DNA of 64,000 bases from Saccharicrinis sp963677345 (GCA_963677345.2 CAXXLC010000023.1:62001-126000); one strand, 5' to 3'; positions 45,650-55,327 are shown, numbered from the stretch's first letter. Numbers and translations: made by a program. Notes: generated by a model from the sequence alone, not told the origin.

Positions 45650-47191
45650 TTATAGCGGAATATTTCCGTGTTTTCTTGTTGGACTTTGCTCCACTTTATT
45701 TTCCAATAAAGCAAAAGCATTAATGATTACTTCACGGGTTTCTGACGGATCAATAACCTCATCGATATATCCCTTTTCATCAGCAACGTATGGATTTGCT
45801 ACATTTTCTTTATAATCTGCAATTAATTTACGTTTCAATTCTTCCGGATCGTCAGCAGCTAACAGTTCTTTACGATTCAAAATCTTAACCGCACCTTCAG
45901 GTCCCATTACAGCAACCTCTGCTGTGGGCCATGCGAAGTTAAAATCACCTCCCATATTTTTACTATTCATTACAATGTAGGCTCCACCATAAGCTTTTCG
46001 AAGTATTACTGTAATTTTAGGTACTGTTGCCTCAGCAAAGGCATAAAGCAGCTTAGCTCCATGCATAATAATAGCATTTTGCTCCTGACTTTTCCCAGGC
46101 ATAAATCCGGGAACATCTTCTAATACTAATATCGGAATATTGAATGAATCGCAGAACCGAACAAAACGAGCCGCTTTTTTTGAGGCATCAATATCTAATG
46201 TACCCGCCATAATTTTAGGCTGATTGGCAACAATTCCAATCACCTGATTATTTAAACGAGCCAGACCAATGACTATATTTTGAGCATGATTCTCTGCAAT
46301 CTCAAAGAATGAATTCTTATCAACAATCAGATTGATAACCTCAACAACATCATATGGTTTATTTGGATCATCAGGTAATAACATCGATAGTTTCTCCGTT
46401 TTACTTGGAGCTATATCTTCTAATAATCTTACCGGGGGATTTTCAACATTATTTGATGGCAGATAACTTAGCAATTTCTTAACTCCCATAAGAGTATGTT
46501 CCTCATCACTAAATATCATATCTGCAACTCCACTCTCAGTAGCATGAACTTCTGCTCCTCCAAGTTCTTCAAAAGTAGTATCTTCGTTTAAAACTTCTTT
46601 TACTACTTCAGGACCCGTAACAAACATATAGGAAGTATCCTTAGTCATAAACCTGAAGTCAGTAAGAGCAGGTGAATACACAGCTCCACCCGCAGCAGGC
46701 CCCATAATAACCGATATCTGAGGTATTACACCAGAGCTTTTAACGTTTTGCATAAAAATACCAGCGTAACCAGCCAAACTCGCAACACCTTCCTGAATTC
46801 GAGCACCACCTGAATCAATTAATCCAATAATTGGATGACCCATCTTAAGAGCCATCTGCTGTACTTTTATAATTTTTTGTGCATGAACAACACCTAAAGA
46901 TCCTCCCATAAAGTTAAAATCCTGAGCAAAAATAAATACCTTTCTGGTGTTTATTGTTCCATATCCTACAATAACACCGTCGCCATATTTCTTTTCATCT
47001 TCTTTACCAAGCGGCTTTACAAAGGCATCTATTTCTCTGAAACTACCTTTATCCATAAGGTATTCTATACGTTCTCGAGCAGTTAATTTTCCTTTCGAAT
47101 GTTGTCGTTGATAATATTCATCATCATATTGAGAAAGTAAACTATCGTTTCTTTCATGAAATCTTTTAAACGGAATTCTATTATCCTTCAT
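45650..47191 (-). CDS. pccB: Carboxyltransferase subunit, propionyl-CoA carboxylase type
   Basis: 513 aa, two crotonase-fold halves. N-terminal RHSKGKLTARERIEYLMDKG, FAQDFNFMGGSLGVVHAQK, GLIDSGGARIQEGVASLAGY, MGPAAGGAVYSPALTDF, GGAEVHATESGVAD; C-terminal VPGFMPGKSQEQNAIIMHGA, KAYGGAYIVMNSKNMGGD, and GPEGAVKILNRKEL. This matches PccB/MmdA beta chains. Transfers CO2 to propionyl-CoA to give methylmalonyl-CoA; methylmalonyl-CoA decarboxylase action is an alternative, but the ATP-grasp partner favours carboxylation. First gene of the operon. Confidence 0.93.
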   Translation of the reverse strand: MKDNRIPFKRFHERNDSLLSQYDDEYYQRQHSKGKLTARERIEYLMDKGSFREIDAFVKPLGKEDEKKYGDGVIVGYGTINTRKVFIFAQDFNFMGGSLGVVHAQKIIKVQQMALKMGHPIIGLIDSGGARIQEGVASLAGYAGIFMQNVKSSGVIPQISVIMGPAAGGAVYSPALTDFRFMTKDTSYMFVTGPEVVKEVLNEDTTFEELGGAEVHATESGVADMIFSDEEHTLMGVKKLLSYLPSNNVENPPVRLLEDIAPSKTEKLSMLLPDDPNKPYDVVEVINLIVDKNSFFEIAENHAQNIVIGLARLNNQVIGIVANQPKIMAGTLDIDASKKAARFVRFCDSFNIPILVLEDVPGFMPGKSQEQNAIIMHGAKLLYAFAEATVPKITVILRKAYGGAYIVMNSKNMGGDFNFAWPTAEVAVMGPEGAVKILNRKELLAADDPEELKRKLIADYKENVANPYVADEKGYIDEVIDPSETREVIINAFALLENKVEQSPTRKHGNIPL

Positions 47192-47273
47192 GTGTTTGTT
47201 TTTTTACCAGAAAAAGCACGACAAAAAAAGCAAATAAATTGCAATTTGCTACTATATAATATGTTTTATAACA

Positions 47274-47281
47274 CAAATATA
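47274..47281 (-). promoter_or_regulatory. Candidate -7 box of the carboxylase operon
   Basis: Minus strand reads TATATTTG (exact TAnnTTTG), 82 bp before the pccB start, leaving a leader of about 75 nt. No clear -33. Confidence 0.4.
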
Positions 47282-47488
47282 CTATTTAATCATTTCTGCC
47301 GACTTTATTATTTAAAGATAATCAAGCAAGTAGACCTTTCAAGTATTAATTATAAAATACATTTTAAACATGAAATACTCAATTACATTAATCATCTGAC
47401 TCATATAAACATTTGGTATTGCAAAAAAGTTTAATATGCAGCAAATTATGCAATTCACATAACGAAGAAGAACAGTAACAAATTGATA

Positions 47489-48082
47489 TCAATTCTGGTT
47501 GGGATCATTTGGAAACTTTGTCCAGTTTTTATAAAAACCACCTAGTCCGTTCAAAATCTGTTCCCAAACATTATCAATATTATCATCCATTATCACGGCA
47601 TCATTAACCTCTGTAACAATCCATGATTTTTCTTTAATTTCAGCTTCTAACTGACCTGGAGACCAACCCGAATACCCGGCAAAAAACTTTACATGTTTGT
47701 AATTAGCAATATCATTATTGATAAAATCTTTTAAAGTATCAAAATCACCACTCCAATAAATATTTTCAGTAATCTGAACAGAGCCAGGTAATTTTTCTCC
47801 CAGCGTATGAATAAAATGCAGTGTATCTGAAGCTACAGGACCACCAATAAAAAGTTCACCTTTAAATGTGGTGAGATCATCAATAACTTCATCCGGATAA
47901 ACATTACTTGGCTTATTCAATACAAATCCTACAGCTCCCTGTTTACCATATTCGGTTAACAAAACGATTGATCTACTAAAATAAGGACCTTTCAAAAAAG
48001 GCTCAGCAATTAAGATCTTCCCTTTCGAAGGTTGAATAACAGGTATATCAGTATCAAAAATATTAAAATCCAATTGGCGCAT
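47489..48082 (-). CDS. yqgE: YqgE/AlgH family protein (UPF0301)
   Basis: 197 aa from ATG 48082 (MRQLDFNIF), chosen over an upstream Met because the family begins close to PSKGKILIAEPFL. Family blocks: GPYFSRSIVLLTEYGKQGAV, GFVLNKPSN, LFIGGPVASDTLHFIHT, KFFAGYSGWSPGQLEAE and the final WEQILNGLGG. Cytoplasmic protein of unknown biochemical role. Divergent from the NhaC gene with 142 bp between starts. Confidence 0.92.
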   Translation of the reverse strand: MRQLDFNIFDTDIPVIQPSKGKILIAEPFLKGPYFSRSIVLLTEYGKQGAVGFVLNKPSNVYPDEVIDDLTTFKGELFIGGPVASDTLHFIHTLGEKLPGSVQITENIYWSGDFDTLKDFINNDIANYKHVKFFAGYSGWSPGQLEAEIKEKSWIVTEVNDAVIMDDNIDNVWEQILNGLGGFYKNWTKFPNDPNQN

Positions 48083-48193
48083 ACATTTACATTTCCACAA
48101 ACAAATTAATAATTAATTATCGCCAAAAAAAATTATTCTTCCATATAATTTTGGATTAAGGACTTTAATAGCGCAACAAAATAAACTTTAAAT

Positions 48194-48201
48194 TATATTT
48201 G
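48194..48201 (+). promoter_or_regulatory. Candidate -7 box of the nhaC-like gene
   Basis: TATATTTG, exact TAnnTTTG match, 23 bp before the ATG at 48225. No TTTG at the usual upstream spacing. Confidence 0.45.
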
Positions 48202-48224
48202 CACAAAACCAACAATAAAAACAG

Positions 48225-50141
48225 ATGCCATTAAAAAAAACACTTTTTATTTTATTTACTCTACTACTTTTTAAAGCCTCATATGCACAAAACGATAAAA
48301 TTAAAATTGTTTTACCCAATATTATAGTAGAATCCATCGACTACAAAATGGAGCTATTCATTCAAAATCAAGAAAAATTTAACAAGAATGAATTTCAGGT
48401 ACTCAAAAACAATACATCCATTCCAATTATTGATAGTCAGAATGGATATTTTATTGAAACTTCATTTTCAGAAGGAGATCACCTTAGCATTACAAAAAAT
48501 AATAAAGAAATATATACCTCAAAACCCAATCCAATCCCTCTCTGGTTATCAATACTACCTCCGCTTGTTGCCATACTTATGGCATTAATAACAAAAGAAG
48601 TATTTTCATCTTTGTTTGTAGGACTATTAGTTGGCACTACCATCATTTTCAAATACAAGGGTTTTTCCTTTTTCACAAGTATATTTAAAGGCCTGTTAGC
48701 AGTTGTTGACACTTACGCATTGGCTTCTTTAAACAATCCAGATCATCTGTCTATCATTATTTTTTCGATGTTAATTGGTGGTATGGTTGCTTTAATTACT
48801 TTAAATGGAGGCATGAAAGGCATTGTTTATCATTTAGCAAAGTATGCAAAAAACCCAAAATCCGGTCAGTTTATTACATGGCTTATGGGACTGATTATTT
48901 TTTTTGACGACTATGCCAACACTCTTGTAGTTGGAAATACAATGAAACCAGTTACAGACAGACTTAATATATCAAGAGAAAAGCTAGCCTATCTAGTAGA
49001 TTCTACCTCAGCACCTATTGCATCAATTGCATTTATCACCACCTGGATTGGTGCCGAACTAAGCTATATCAACGAAGGAATAAACCACCTTGGCATCAAT
49101 CAGTCAGCCTATCAAATATTTATTTCATCCTTATCCTATGCCTTTTATCCTGTTTTTACTTTAGGTTTTGTTTTAATCCTTATACTTAAAAACAGAGACT
49201 TTGGACCAATGTACAAAATGGAAATAAAAGCAAGAAAATATGGAATAAAGGCTCTGAATACTAAAAATAGTAACAATAAACATTTAAACGAACTTGAAAG
49301 TGCTGAGAATGTAAAAGCCAGATGGTACAATGCATTTATTCCAGTACTGATAGTTGTATCAGGAACTATCATTGGTTTAATATACACGGGATGGGACTCT
49401 TCAACCTGGAATAATCCAGGCATGAGCTTTACATCAAAACTTTCTCAGATTATCGGAAATGCAGACTCTTTCAAAGCTCTAATCTGGTCTTCATTAATCG
49501 GAGTTCTGATATCAATTGCTCTTTCTGTAATACAAAGAGTTTTGACACTCAGAGATACAATGGAAGGATTGGTGAATGGCTTTAAAACAATGTTCAATGC
49601 TATTCTTATATTAATTTTAGCATGGAGCATTGCTCTTATCACTGAACATATGCATACCGCCACATTTATTACAAATGTTTTAAGGGTAGTAAAAGTTACA
49701 CCTTACTTAATACCTGCATTGGCATTTGTTTTTTCAGGACTTATCGCTTTTAGCACAGGATCCTCTTGGGGAACAATGGCTATCATTTACCCGCTGATTT
49801 TACCTGCAAGCTGGAAGATATGTGCAGAATATGGACTTGATATAGATCACACCCTACCTATCTTCTACAATGTTGTTTCAACAGTGTTGGCAGGTTCTGT
49901 TTTAGGTGACCACTGCTCACCAATATCGGACACAACAATTCTTAGTTCCCTGGCAAGTTCATGTAACCACCTTAATCACGTAAAAACACAAATGCCATAT
50001 GCCCTTGTTGTTGGTGCAGTATCATTATTCATCGGAACTATCCCGGGAGCCTACGGCATTCCAACCTGGGCTTTATTTTTCACGGGTTTTATAATCTTAT
50101 ATATATTAATAGTTAAACTCGGCAAAAAGGTAGAAATATAA
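48225..50141 (+). CDS. nhaC: NhaC-family Na+/H+ antiporter with exported N-terminal domain
   Basis: 638 aa. Unusual start: a cleavable-looking signal (MPLKKTLFILFTLLLFKASYAQ), then about 80 residues of beta-rich periplasmic sequence (KIVLPNIIVESIDYKMEL, then SEGDHLSITKNNKEIY). From residue 105 the NhaC transporter follows: PLWLSILPPLVAILMALITK, FFDDYANTLVVGNTMKP (Asp pair), STSAPIASIAFITTWIGAE, FSTGSSWGTMAIIYPL and DHCSPISDTTILSS, the last two being family hallmarks. Exchanges sodium for protons. A loop at residues 325-365 is cytoplasmic and basic. Works with Nqr and sodium symporters in sodium balance. Confidence 0.9.
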   Translation: MPLKKTLFILFTLLLFKASYAQNDKIKIVLPNIIVESIDYKMELFIQNQEKFNKNEFQVLKNNTSIPIIDSQNGYFIETSFSEGDHLSITKNNKEIYTSKPNPIPLWLSILPPLVAILMALITKEVFSSLFVGLLVGTTIIFKYKGFSFFTSIFKGLLAVVDTYALASLNNPDHLSIIIFSMLIGGMVALITLNGGMKGIVYHLAKYAKNPKSGQFITWLMGLIIFFDDYANTLVVGNTMKPVTDRLNISREKLAYLVDSTSAPIASIAFITTWIGAELSYINEGINHLGINQSAYQIFISSLSYAFYPVFTLGFVLILILKNRDFGPMYKMEIKARKYGIKALNTKNSNNKHLNELESAENVKARWYNAFIPVLIVVSGTIIGLIYTGWDSSTWNNPGMSFTSKLSQIIGNADSFKALIWSSLIGVLISIALSVIQRVLTLRDTMEGLVNGFKTMFNAILILILAWSIALITEHMHTATFITNVLRVVKVTPYLIPALAFVFSGLIAFSTGSSWGTMAIIYPLILPASWKICAEYGLDIDHTLPIFYNVVSTVLAGSVLGDHCSPISDTTILSSLASSCNHLNHVKTQMPYALVVGAVSLFIGTIPGAYGIPTWALFFTGFIILYILIVKLGKKVEI

Positions 50142-50173
50142 ACACTACAACACCTATTTATCATAGTGTTTAT
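50138..50173. terminator. Inverted repeat between convergent genes, likely bidirectional terminator
   Basis: ATAAACACTA paired with TAGTGTTTAT (10 bp) around a 16-nt loop, overlapping the nhaC stop and 10 bp from the convergent stop at 50183. T-tracts are weak. Confidence 0.55.
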
Positions 50174-50182
50174 ATTAAATGA

Positions 50183-51169
50183 TTACAGCTTCGTTTTATA
50201 AACCTTTTCGGTAATTACATTACCATTCACATCCAGTGCCTTAACAAGATAAAAACCCACTTTAAGATCTGACGTTAAGACAACAGTCTTATCATTATAC
50301 AGATTATTCTTGCGTAAAATGAGTTTCCCGGAAATATCAAATAATTCAATCTGTTTCAGCTTACTTTTCGATTGAATAATAACCTGATTATCGAAAGGAT
50401 TTGGAGTGACCGCTATTGTTTTGGTATTGCATTTTGTTACGGCCGTATTGCTTCCGGCCGAACGCGCCTCAATTATTATATTATCAATAGCCAGTTCATC
50501 TCTTGAAGATGAGCCACCAGCATCATCAGTAATCCATTTTAGAAAAACATTTTCATTCGCTGAAACCTGCAAAGATATGGTAATGGCACGGGTTACTTTC
50601 TTCCAGGTAGCAGACTCTTGCTTTTCAACCTCAGATATAAAATCAAGATCTGTAACGGGAGTATAATCTATACCATCCAACGAGTAGAACAAATTAAAAC
50701 TGCTAGCTCTATCCTGATCGTTAAAACACCAGATATCGTAATGTAATAAGATATCAGAAATTGCACCCCCTGTATTATTATAAAACTTTAAAATCACCTC
50801 CCCACTTGATAAATCTGCAGTTGTAGGTTGAAGACCCAAGGCATAATTATCAACTTCCACAAGAAATGCATATATTCCTCCGGTAGTAACACCACCTTCA
50901 GAAACACCACGAGTGAAATCAGAACTAACTTTTTCTTCACCAAAAATCATATCCCCATCAGAACATCCCTGAATAATAAATCCGTCAGAATCCAACTGAC
51001 CATCAGAGGGTATGGATGAAAACCCAGAGCCATTATAAACTCCATTATTTACACCATCAACCGTAGTCTGAAAATCAATAGTGTAGTTTGTATTCACATT
51101 ATCAACACTTAATTGTGCACTCAAACAGAAGCTCCCCAACAAAGGTAGCATCACAAGTATTTTTTTCAT
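50183..51169 (-). CDS. Secreted protein with T9SS type A sorting domain
   Basis: 328 aa. Signal peptide MKKILVMLPLLGSFCLSAQ. Residues 25-235 form a beta-sandwich-like domain (YNGSGFSSIPSDGQLDSDGF, then GGIYAFLVEVDNYALGLQPT, then ELAIDNIIIEA), resembling the jelly-roll carbohydrate-binding-like regions seen in exported proteins. Residues 255-328 are the sorting domain: VTPNPFDNQVIIQSKSK, IELFDISGKLIL and GFYLVKALD ending in KVYKTKL. Goes out through T9SS and is processed by the C-terminal signal peptidase. Confidence 0.82.
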   Translation of the reverse strand: MKKILVMLPLLGSFCLSAQLSVDNVNTNYTIDFQTTVDGVNNGVYNGSGFSSIPSDGQLDSDGFIIQGCSDGDMIFGEEKVSSDFTRGVSEGGVTTGGIYAFLVEVDNYALGLQPTTADLSSGEVILKFYNNTGGAISDILLHYDIWCFNDQDRASSFNLFYSLDGIDYTPVTDLDFISEVEKQESATWKKVTRAITISLQVSANENVFLKWITDDAGGSSSRDELAIDNIIIEARSAGSNTAVTKCNTKTIAVTPNPFDNQVIIQSKSKLKQIELFDISGKLILRKNNLYNDKTVVLTSDLKVGFYLVKALDVNGNVITEKVYKTKL

Positions 51170-51368
51170 GATTAAATTAATTAAAAAGTTAATACTAGAA
51201 ATACTTGAGGCAAAGTGTAGGAAAGTATACTAGCTTAGAGCATTTGGCCACTATTTAATTAATAATTAAATACTTATCAATATGTTTTCTGAATCTAATT
51301 TAAGAAATAGAATATTTAGATGCAAATATTTATTTAAGAAGGCACTATCAAAGATAATATTGTATTAA

Positions 51369-52814
51369 TTATTGGCTGTCAGAACACACCTTATATAAAC
51401 AATCAATTTCCTGATTTATCGAGTTTTTATATTCCCCATTATTTAATTCCGAAGCTTTATTAAGATAATATTCACAACCAGCAGGATCATTGACATCCAG
51501 ACAAATCCTTGCAGCATACAATGCGGCATAAGGGCCAAAATACCGTTGATCTTCACCTGCAAAATCAATTGCTATTTGATATTGAGAAAGTGCTTCACCA
51601 ATATGATCAAGGTAGTAATAACACCTTCCCAACCTGTAATGAAATTCTACATCGGATTTTGCTGCTAAATTCTTTTTATTATTTACCAATCCAATAGCAG
51701 CCTCCTTAAACTTACCGCAATCGAATAAAAGACGAGCCTCTAATAAAACAGGATCTGGAAGCAGAGGTAATTCATTTTCATATTTCGCTTGCTTATCTTC
51801 ACTTGTTGGATAACAGGAAAGCACTTTGATTGAATCCTGACAGTTCAAATATTGAGCTTTGTCACCTTCCAATAAATAATACCATGATAAATACCGAAAT
51901 GCATCAGCCTTAAATTGCATTGACTTTTCTTTTGATAAAAACGAATGAAAATTTAACAATGCCATATCCGACCCTTTCTGCACATTATATTTACCTTTAA
52001 GGTAATCCAACATAGGTAAAACAGAAGGCTTATTTAATATTTCCGAACACAAATCCGGATGATGTATTTTATTGGCACATCGCACCATTATTGCCTGCAA
52101 AAACTCAGGAAGTGTTAAAGATGAATGCTCTATTATAAATTTCTCAATAACACTCTCATTCTTCTCAAATTTCAAATACGAAAATCCCAAATAAAGTAAA
52201 GCTTCAAAATAGTCTCCATATCCTTTATTAGAATTAGACAAATAAGCCTTTAAGTCTTCAAAACCCTTTTCTGTATTTCCACTATAACCAAACCAACTAC
52301 CCATAGTTGAATATGGTTTGGGAAGTTTGCTTACTAACAGATTAAATATTCCGCTTAACTTGAGATTATAATTAGAGTCAGGATTTCGATGTTCGCTGTC
52401 TTTCCAATACGAATATGCTTTTGAAAAACAATTTACAGCTGTAAAAGCATTCTCATTCTGATACTCTAAAATTCCCCTTTGCAAATATAATTCCGATAAA
52501 ACATGAAGTACATAAGGTTTGGTTTTACTCTCTCTCTTTAAAAAATCTATCTGACTATTGTAATTTGTACAATACTCATTAAAATCAATATTATTTGATA
52601 TTATACAAGAAACAAAGGCCTGATAAAGATTTAGGTAAACACCTGAGGGGGTGTGATTAATCTTTTGGAGAGCAGAATCTACTTTTGCTGATTCTAAATT
52701 AAAAATGAGGGTTTTGACTTCATCGTTTACATTCTTGTTTATTTGAGAGCTTAAAGAAACAGGTGATACAATAAAGCCAATAACACATAAAATATAGAAT
52801 GAAAAATTGTTCAT
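51369..52814 (-). CDS. Exported TPR-like protein
   Basis: 481 aa from ATG 52814 (signal MNNFSFYILCVIGFIVSPVSLSSQ). The rest is helical repeats of TPR/Sel1 style: VNCFSKAYSYWKD, YGDYFEALLYLGFSYLKFEK, AEFHYRLGRCYYYLDHIGEA, YAALYAARICLDVNDPAGCE with the classic A/G/Y/A spacing. Probably periplasmic and a scaffold; no enzyme motif. Follows the terminator of the zinc-ribbon operon, so it has its own promoter or reads from the same side. Confidence 0.72.
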   Translation of the reverse strand: MNNFSFYILCVIGFIVSPVSLSSQINKNVNDEVKTLIFNLESAKVDSALQKINHTPSGVYLNLYQAFVSCIISNNIDFNEYCTNYNSQIDFLKRESKTKPYVLHVLSELYLQRGILEYQNENAFTAVNCFSKAYSYWKDSEHRNPDSNYNLKLSGIFNLLVSKLPKPYSTMGSWFGYSGNTEKGFEDLKAYLSNSNKGYGDYFEALLYLGFSYLKFEKNESVIEKFIIEHSSLTLPEFLQAIMVRCANKIHHPDLCSEILNKPSVLPMLDYLKGKYNVQKGSDMALLNFHSFLSKEKSMQFKADAFRYLSWYYLLEGDKAQYLNCQDSIKVLSCYPTSEDKQAKYENELPLLPDPVLLEARLLFDCGKFKEAAIGLVNNKKNLAAKSDVEFHYRLGRCYYYLDHIGEALSQYQIAIDFAGEDQRYFGPYAALYAARICLDVNDPAGCEYYLNKASELNNGEYKNSINQEIDCLYKVCSDSQ

Positions 52815-52815
52815 A

Positions 52816-52845
52816 AAACAAAAGGCCACTTCAGTTGAAGCAGCC
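52816..52845 (-). terminator. Rho-independent terminator of the MerR/Nif3/zinc-ribbon operon
   Basis: Minus strand: GGCTGCTTCA / TGAAGTGGCC (two wobble pairs) with a 2-3 nt loop, then TTTTGTTTT. It lies 36 bp after the zinc-ribbon stop and just before the next gene's start. Confidence 0.75.
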
Positions 52846-52881
52846 TCAATAATATATTACTTATATACGATTAATATCAAA

Positions 52882-53640
52882 CTATTCTGCTGGTTGATCC
52901 ATCTCGTCATCTACAAGAATACGACCACAATATTCGCATACGATAACCTTTTTACGAGATTTAATATCCAATTGTCTTTGAGGTGGAATTTTATTAAAAC
53001 AACCCCCACAAGCATCACGCTCAACAGTTACCACAGCCAGGCCATTTACAGCATTGGATCTGATTCTTTTAAATGCAGTTAATAAACGCTCATCAATAGT
53101 ACTTTCGATTTGAGCGATCTTATCAATCTTTTTTTCTTCATCAACCTGAGTTTCATTAACAATCTCAGTAAGCTCTTTCTTTTTTGCAACAAGATCAGAT
53201 TTCCTGTCTTCTAACAATTGTTTAGAAGAATCAATAACCTCATTTTTGTTATTCAATTCTACTGTAAATTCTTTGATTCTTTTCTCAGACAACTCAATCT
53301 CAAGCTTTTGAAATTCAATTTCTTTAGACAAAGAATCAAATTCGCGATTATTGCGAACATTCATTTGTTGTGCTTCATATTTTTTAATTAAAACACCTGA
53401 TTCTTTGATGTCATTTTTCTTAGCTGCAATTGAATCATTTAGTGTTTTAACTTCACTTTCGTAATTGGAAATACGAGTTTCAAGACCTTCAATTTCGTCT
53501 TCCAAATCCTGCACTTCCAGTGGTAACTCTCCTCTAAGAGTTCTGATTTTATCTACTTCAGTAGCCACTTTCTGTAAGTCATATAATGCCTTTAATTTCT
53601 CTTCTACAGACATCTCAGCGTTTTGATTTCTTGTTGCCAT
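52882..53640 (-). CDS. Coiled-coil protein with C-terminal zinc ribbon (CT398 type)
   Basis: 252 aa. Residues 10-190 are a long antiparallel coiled coil (LYDLQKVATEVDKIRTLRG, LPLEVQDLEDEIEGLETRIS). Residues 200-240 hold a zinc ribbon: C-x2-C in ACGGCFNKIPPQRQ, then C-x2-C in IVCEYCGRILVDDE. Similar to CT398/Cdsz-type putative nucleic-acid-binding proteins, which sit beside Nif3 genes in many bacteria. Cytoplasmic. 4 bp after the Nif3 stop. Confidence 0.88.
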   Translation of the reverse strand: MATRNQNAEMSVEEKLKALYDLQKVATEVDKIRTLRGELPLEVQDLEDEIEGLETRISNYESEVKTLNDSIAAKKNDIKESGVLIKKYEAQQMNVRNNREFDSLSKEIEFQKLEIELSEKRIKEFTVELNNKNEVIDSSKQLLEDRKSDLVAKKKELTEIVNETQVDEEKKIDKIAQIESTIDERLLTAFKRIRSNAVNGLAVVTVERDACGGCFNKIPPQRQLDIKSRKKVIVCEYCGRILVDDEMDQPAE

Positions 53641-53644
53641 TCTG

Positions 53645-54739
53645 CTACAAATATTTAATAGGATTTGTATTTACATTCGATAAACGAACCGCAAAATTAG
53701 GTATTTTTTTTGTAAGTATCTCAAAAAAAACTTCTTTAGTAAACTGTTCACTCTCAAAATGTCCTATATCTGCGATTACAATTTCATTTTCTGCATCAAA
53801 AAATTGATGATATTTAAAGTCTCCGGTAATAAAAAGATCAGCACCAACAGCCTTAGCTTTACTTAATAAAAAGCTCCCTGACCCACCACAAACTGCAACT
53901 TTTTTAATTTCCTTGTTTAACAAGTGCGTATATTTTACACTTCCACAATTAAACTTATCTTTAATTTTATTTAGAAAAGATATTTCATCTTCAGGTTTAT
54001 CTAATTCTCCATACATACCTGAACCTGTTTCTGTCCATTCGTTCTTTAATGGATAAATATCATAAGCCACTTCCTCATAAGGATGTGATTTGAACAATAC
54101 ATCAATTACTTTATTTTTTAAAAACGAAGGGAAAATTGTTTCTACCTTAACTTCTTTTTCTATATGTACTTTACCTATATCGCCAACGAATGGATTTGAG
54201 CCTTCATTAGCCCTGAAAGTACCATAGCCTTCAGAATTATAACTACACGAGTCATAATTACCTATATGCCCGGCTCCGGCTTTGAAAATTTCATTACGAA
54301 CATTTTCTGCATAATCATCCGGAACAAAAGTTACCAACTTTAGCAATGATTCTTTTCTAGGATCAAGTATTTTGCAATTTACCAGTCCTAATTTATCACA
54401 TATCTTTCCATTAACTCCTTTTTTTACATTATCAGCATTGGTATGACAGGCATAAATGGCAATATCATTCCTGATGCTTTTAATTATGCACTTCTCCACG
54501 TAATTATTCCCATTAAAACGTTTGATTCCACTCATAACGATAGGATGATGAGCAACAATCATGTTATAACCTAAAGATATAGCTTCATCTAACACCTCCT
54601 CAGTAATATCAAGTGAGATCAAAACGCCTGTCACATCCTGATCTTTACTTCCAATGATTAACCCTGCGTTATCATAACTTTCCTGCAAAGCCAGAGGTGC
54701 AAAATCCTCAAGTATTTTAGTAATTTGTTTTACCTGCAT
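53645..54739 (-). CDS. Nif3-like dinuclear-metal hexameric protein (YqfO type)
   Basis: 364 aa from ATG 54739 (MQVKQITKILEDFAPLALQE). Nif3 blocks: QESYDNAGLIIGS, MIVAHHPIVMSGIKRF (metal His pair), IYACHTNAD (metal), the inserted YqfO/PII-like domain at about residues 125-235 (VTFVPDDYAENVRNEIFKAG, SHPYEEVAYDIYP), and the C-terminal CGGSGSFLLSKA, DLFITGDFKYHQF and ADIGHFESEQF. GTP cyclohydrolase-I-like toroid with unknown substrate. 51 bp after the MerR gene. Confidence 0.93.
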   Translation of the reverse strand: MQVKQITKILEDFAPLALQESYDNAGLIIGSKDQDVTGVLISLDITEEVLDEAISLGYNMIVAHHPIVMSGIKRFNGNNYVEKCIIKSIRNDIAIYACHTNADNVKKGVNGKICDKLGLVNCKILDPRKESLLKLVTFVPDDYAENVRNEIFKAGAGHIGNYDSCSYNSEGYGTFRANEGSNPFVGDIGKVHIEKEVKVETIFPSFLKNKVIDVLFKSHPYEEVAYDIYPLKNEWTETGSGMYGELDKPEDEISFLNKIKDKFNCGSVKYTHLLNKEIKKVAVCGGSGSFLLSKAKAVGADLFITGDFKYHQFFDAENEIVIADIGHFESEQFTKEVFFEILTKKIPNFAVRLSNVNTNPIKYL

Positions 54740-54790
54740 TAAAAAACCACTTTTTATAATCAGTACATTCAATATTTAGATCAGAAACAA

Positions 54791-55150
54791 CTATTCATCT
54801 TCATCACTCCCAACCCCCAGACTATCTTTTATCTCTAAGAGCACCGACTTCATATTTTTTAATTTTGAAACTACTTCAAAATTATTTACTGTATCGTCGC
54901 GATTTTCCTGCAGTTTTTTTTGTGCCCCCTTTAATGTCATCCCTTTTTCTTTTACCAAATAAAAAATAAGATGAAAATTTTCTACATCAGAAGGAGTAAA
55001 TAGTCTGTTTCCCTTTTTATTTTTATGAGGTTTTATGATATCAAACTCCTTTTCCCAAAATCGAATTAAGGATGTATTAACCTCAAACATCTCTGCTACT
55101 TCACCAATCGTATAGTATAACTTTTCTATTTTTGGTTCTTTATATGGCAT
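54791..55150 (-). CDS. MerR-family transcriptional regulator
   Basis: 119 aa from ATG 55150 (MPYKEPKIEKLYYTIGEV). Winged helix: YYTIGEVAEMFEVNTSLIRF, WEKEFDIIKPHKNKKGNRLF, TPSDVENFHLIFYLVKEKG, MTLKGAQKKLQE. Short C-terminal helix, no Cys ligand-binding loop, so it is not a metal sensor. First gene of the MerR / Nif3 / zinc-ribbon operon; the context is a common Bacteroidota arrangement. Confidence 0.9.
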   Translation of the reverse strand: MPYKEPKIEKLYYTIGEVAEMFEVNTSLIRFWEKEFDIIKPHKNKKGNRLFTPSDVENFHLIFYLVKEKGMTLKGAQKKLQENRDDTVNNFEVVSKLKNMKSVLLEIKDSLGVGSDEDE

Positions 55151-55315
55151 TTCCAATCTCATTAATGATATACAATAATAAGATAATTGTTTTAAATGTC
55201 AATATCTATACAGGATATATTTCAAAACAGGTAATGATCATATTTATATCCAAACGACATCCTCCATACAAAAAAATAACTTATCTACTATATTCAAATA
55301 AACATTTGAGCTTTT

Positions 55316-55323
55316 TATATTTG
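55316..55323 (+). promoter_or_regulatory. -7-like box overlapping the capA copy 2 start region
   Basis: TATATTTG lies only 4 bp before the ATG at 55328. If real, the message would be leaderless or start inside the gene. It may be a chance AT-rich match. Confidence 0.25.
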
Positions 55324-55327
55324 CCTT

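Noticed and set aside
47156..47434. 92-codon plus-strand frame upstream of pccB
   Set aside because: Overlaps the start of pccB on the other strand and covers its promoter; composition is random AT-rich.
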